From Streptomyces nigrescens (GTDB taxonomy: Bacteria; Actinomycetota; Actinomycetes; Streptomycetales; Streptomycetaceae): a DNA stretch of 64,000 nucleotides. Both the position numbers and the translations under genes were made by a program. The notes beneath the pieces are model-generated. The model searched no databases. It worked only from the letters and a program-made list of their open reading frames with translations, and was not told the origin of the DNA. Positions 63,514 to 64,000 of this stretch are shown here, piece after piece. The stretch covers positions 6,634,001-6,698,000 of the forward strand of contig AP026073.1 in assembly GCA_024349765.1 (NCBI GenBank), given 5' to 3'. Each line of letters begins with the position of its first letter. Position 1 is the stretch's first letter.

Positions 63514-63794
63514 ACCTCTACCCCGAGGCCGCCGTGCCGGACCCGGGCGTCCCCGACCGCAAGGAGGCCGAGGCCCGGCGGATGCTGGCCGGGCTGCCAC
63601 TGCCGCCCGTACCGCCGGACCTGGCCGCCCGGGCCCTCGCCCGCGGCCGGCGGCTGCGCGCGCACCGCCGGCTGCGGCGCCGCCTCGGCTGGCTGCTGGC
63701 GCTGCTCGCCGTGGCGGCGCTGACCTGGACCGCCGCGGCCCAGCCCTGGGTCCCGCCGCCGTCCCGCACCACCCCTCCCGTCGAGGGGTGGTGA
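63510..63794 (+). CDS. Small membrane protein coupled to the sigma-like gene
   Basis: This 94-residue protein has a soluble N-terminus of about 50 residues (RRMLAGLPLPPVPPDLAARA) and one span (LGWLLALLAVAALTWTAAAQ), then a short outside tail. The four-base overlap with the sigma-like gene and the topology resemble an anti-sigma or sigma-tether arrangement. No zinc-binding HxxxCxxC motif is present, so this is only a positional guess. Confidence 0.75.
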   Translation: MNLYPEAAVPDPGVPDRKEAEARRMLAGLPLPPVPPDLAARALARGRRLRAHRRLRRRLGWLLALLAVAALTWTAAAQPWVPPPSRTTPPVEGW

Positions 63795-63827
63795 CGGGCC
63801 CCTCCGGTTCGAGGGGTGGTGACGGGC
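63781..63827. repeat. 19-bp direct repeat at the end of the membrane protein gene
   Basis: TCGAGGGGTGGTGACGGGC occurs at 63781-63799 and 63809-63827, 28 bases apart. The first copy contains the stop codon of the preceding gene. It looks like a recent short duplication. Confidence 0.7.
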
Positions 63828-63870
63828 AAGCGGCCGCACGAGGCAGCGCCCGGCGGCTATCGGCAGGGTG

Positions 63871-64000
63871 TCAGCCCAGCGCCTGCGCCAGGTCGGCCAG
63901 CAGGTCCTCGGCGGACTCGATGCCGACCGAGAGGCGCACGAGGTCGTTGGGGACCTCCAGCTGCGAGCCGGCCGTCGACGCGTGCGTCATCCGCCCCGGG
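63871..64000 (-). CDS. metB: Cystathionine gamma-synthase, 3' end
   Basis: The visible reverse-strand frame ends in GRMTHASTAGSQLEVPNDLV then RLSVGIESAEDLLADLAQAL and Gly before the stop at 63871. This is the conserved C-terminus of the Cys/Met-metabolism PLP family, best matching actinobacterial cystathionine gamma-synthase. The gene continues beyond the window. About 43 codons are visible, so the subfamily assignment relies on the C-terminal motif only. Confidence 0.85.
   Translation of the reverse strand, partial: PGRMTHASTAGSQLEVPNDLVRLSVGIESAEDLLADLAQALG

Overview
The window is high-GC DNA whose genes use GTG and TTG starts, purine-rich ribosome sites and long GC-rich hairpin terminators. 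It carries a mycothiol gene (mca), an ahpC-ahpD/oxyR locus, a GTP-type PEP carboxykinase and many TetR/MarR/PadR/ArsR/MerR/IclR regulators. This points to a Streptomyces chromosome. From memory, several blocks (ahpCD-oxyR, pck, mca-greA, ilvA-metB) follow the order seen in the central chromosome of S. coelicolor, so this looks like core DNA with some accessory inserts. I found no tRNA, rRNA, CRISPR array, transposase or prophage gene.

Layout. 1-11.8 kb: a truncated penicillin-binding protein, an SPFH membrane protein coupled to a ribbon-helix-helix-like gene, a PadR regulator with a 13-bp iteron array, a Uma2-type gene, the oxyR/ahpCD peroxide locus, an AI-2E-type exporter, a secreted lytic transglycosylase, a PIN-PhoH protein and an isoprenyl transferase. 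12-16.9 kb: an aldo/keto reductase, a detached prepilin peptidase, a DUF192 protein, an ArsR/MFS pair with three perfect tandem operators, and a TetR regulator. 17-27.9 kb: a complete Tad/Flp pilus cluster on the reverse strand (OmpA-like protein, lipoprotein, TadG-like protein, Flp pilin, TadC, TadB, TadA, two TadE proteins, a CpaE-type ATPase, CpaB and an unknown Cys-rich protein). 28-32 kb: secreted hydrolases, namely a GH18 chitinase whose promoter contains a DasR-type operator, a serine protease and an M14 carboxypeptidase.

32-39.2 kb is the most interesting part. A GntP-family permease, RidA, an IclR regulator and a PfkB sugar-acid kinase (reverse strand) diverge from a fold-type III PLP deaminase and a D-aminoacylase-type amidohydrolase (forward strand). 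Read as a pathway this gives uptake of an N-acetylated sugar acid, deacetylation, deamination to 2-keto-3-deoxygluconate with RidA help, then phosphorylation. That is the logic of oxidative chitin catabolism through N-acetyl-D-glucosaminate. D-amino-acid use is the main alternative.

39-56 kb: a KAP P-loop NTPase fused to a divergent response-regulator receiver domain, an alanine-type aminotransferase, PEP carboxykinase, a hemolysin III protein, TetR and MerR regulators, an amidase, a quinone-reductase-like oxidoreductase with a strong operator palindrome, a YyaL-type thioredoxin-fold protein and a 1107-residue STAND/TPR membrane protein. 56-64 kb: mycothiol conjugate amidase with a sigma-R-type promoter, GreA, a DrrAB-type ABC exporter, threonine ammonia-lyase, a MarR regulator, a small sigma-factor-like protein with a coupled membrane protein, and the 3' end of a cystathionine gamma-synthase gene. 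Two 39-bp copies of a dispersed palindromic repeat sit in frame inside genes, at 27.8 and 35.4 kb.
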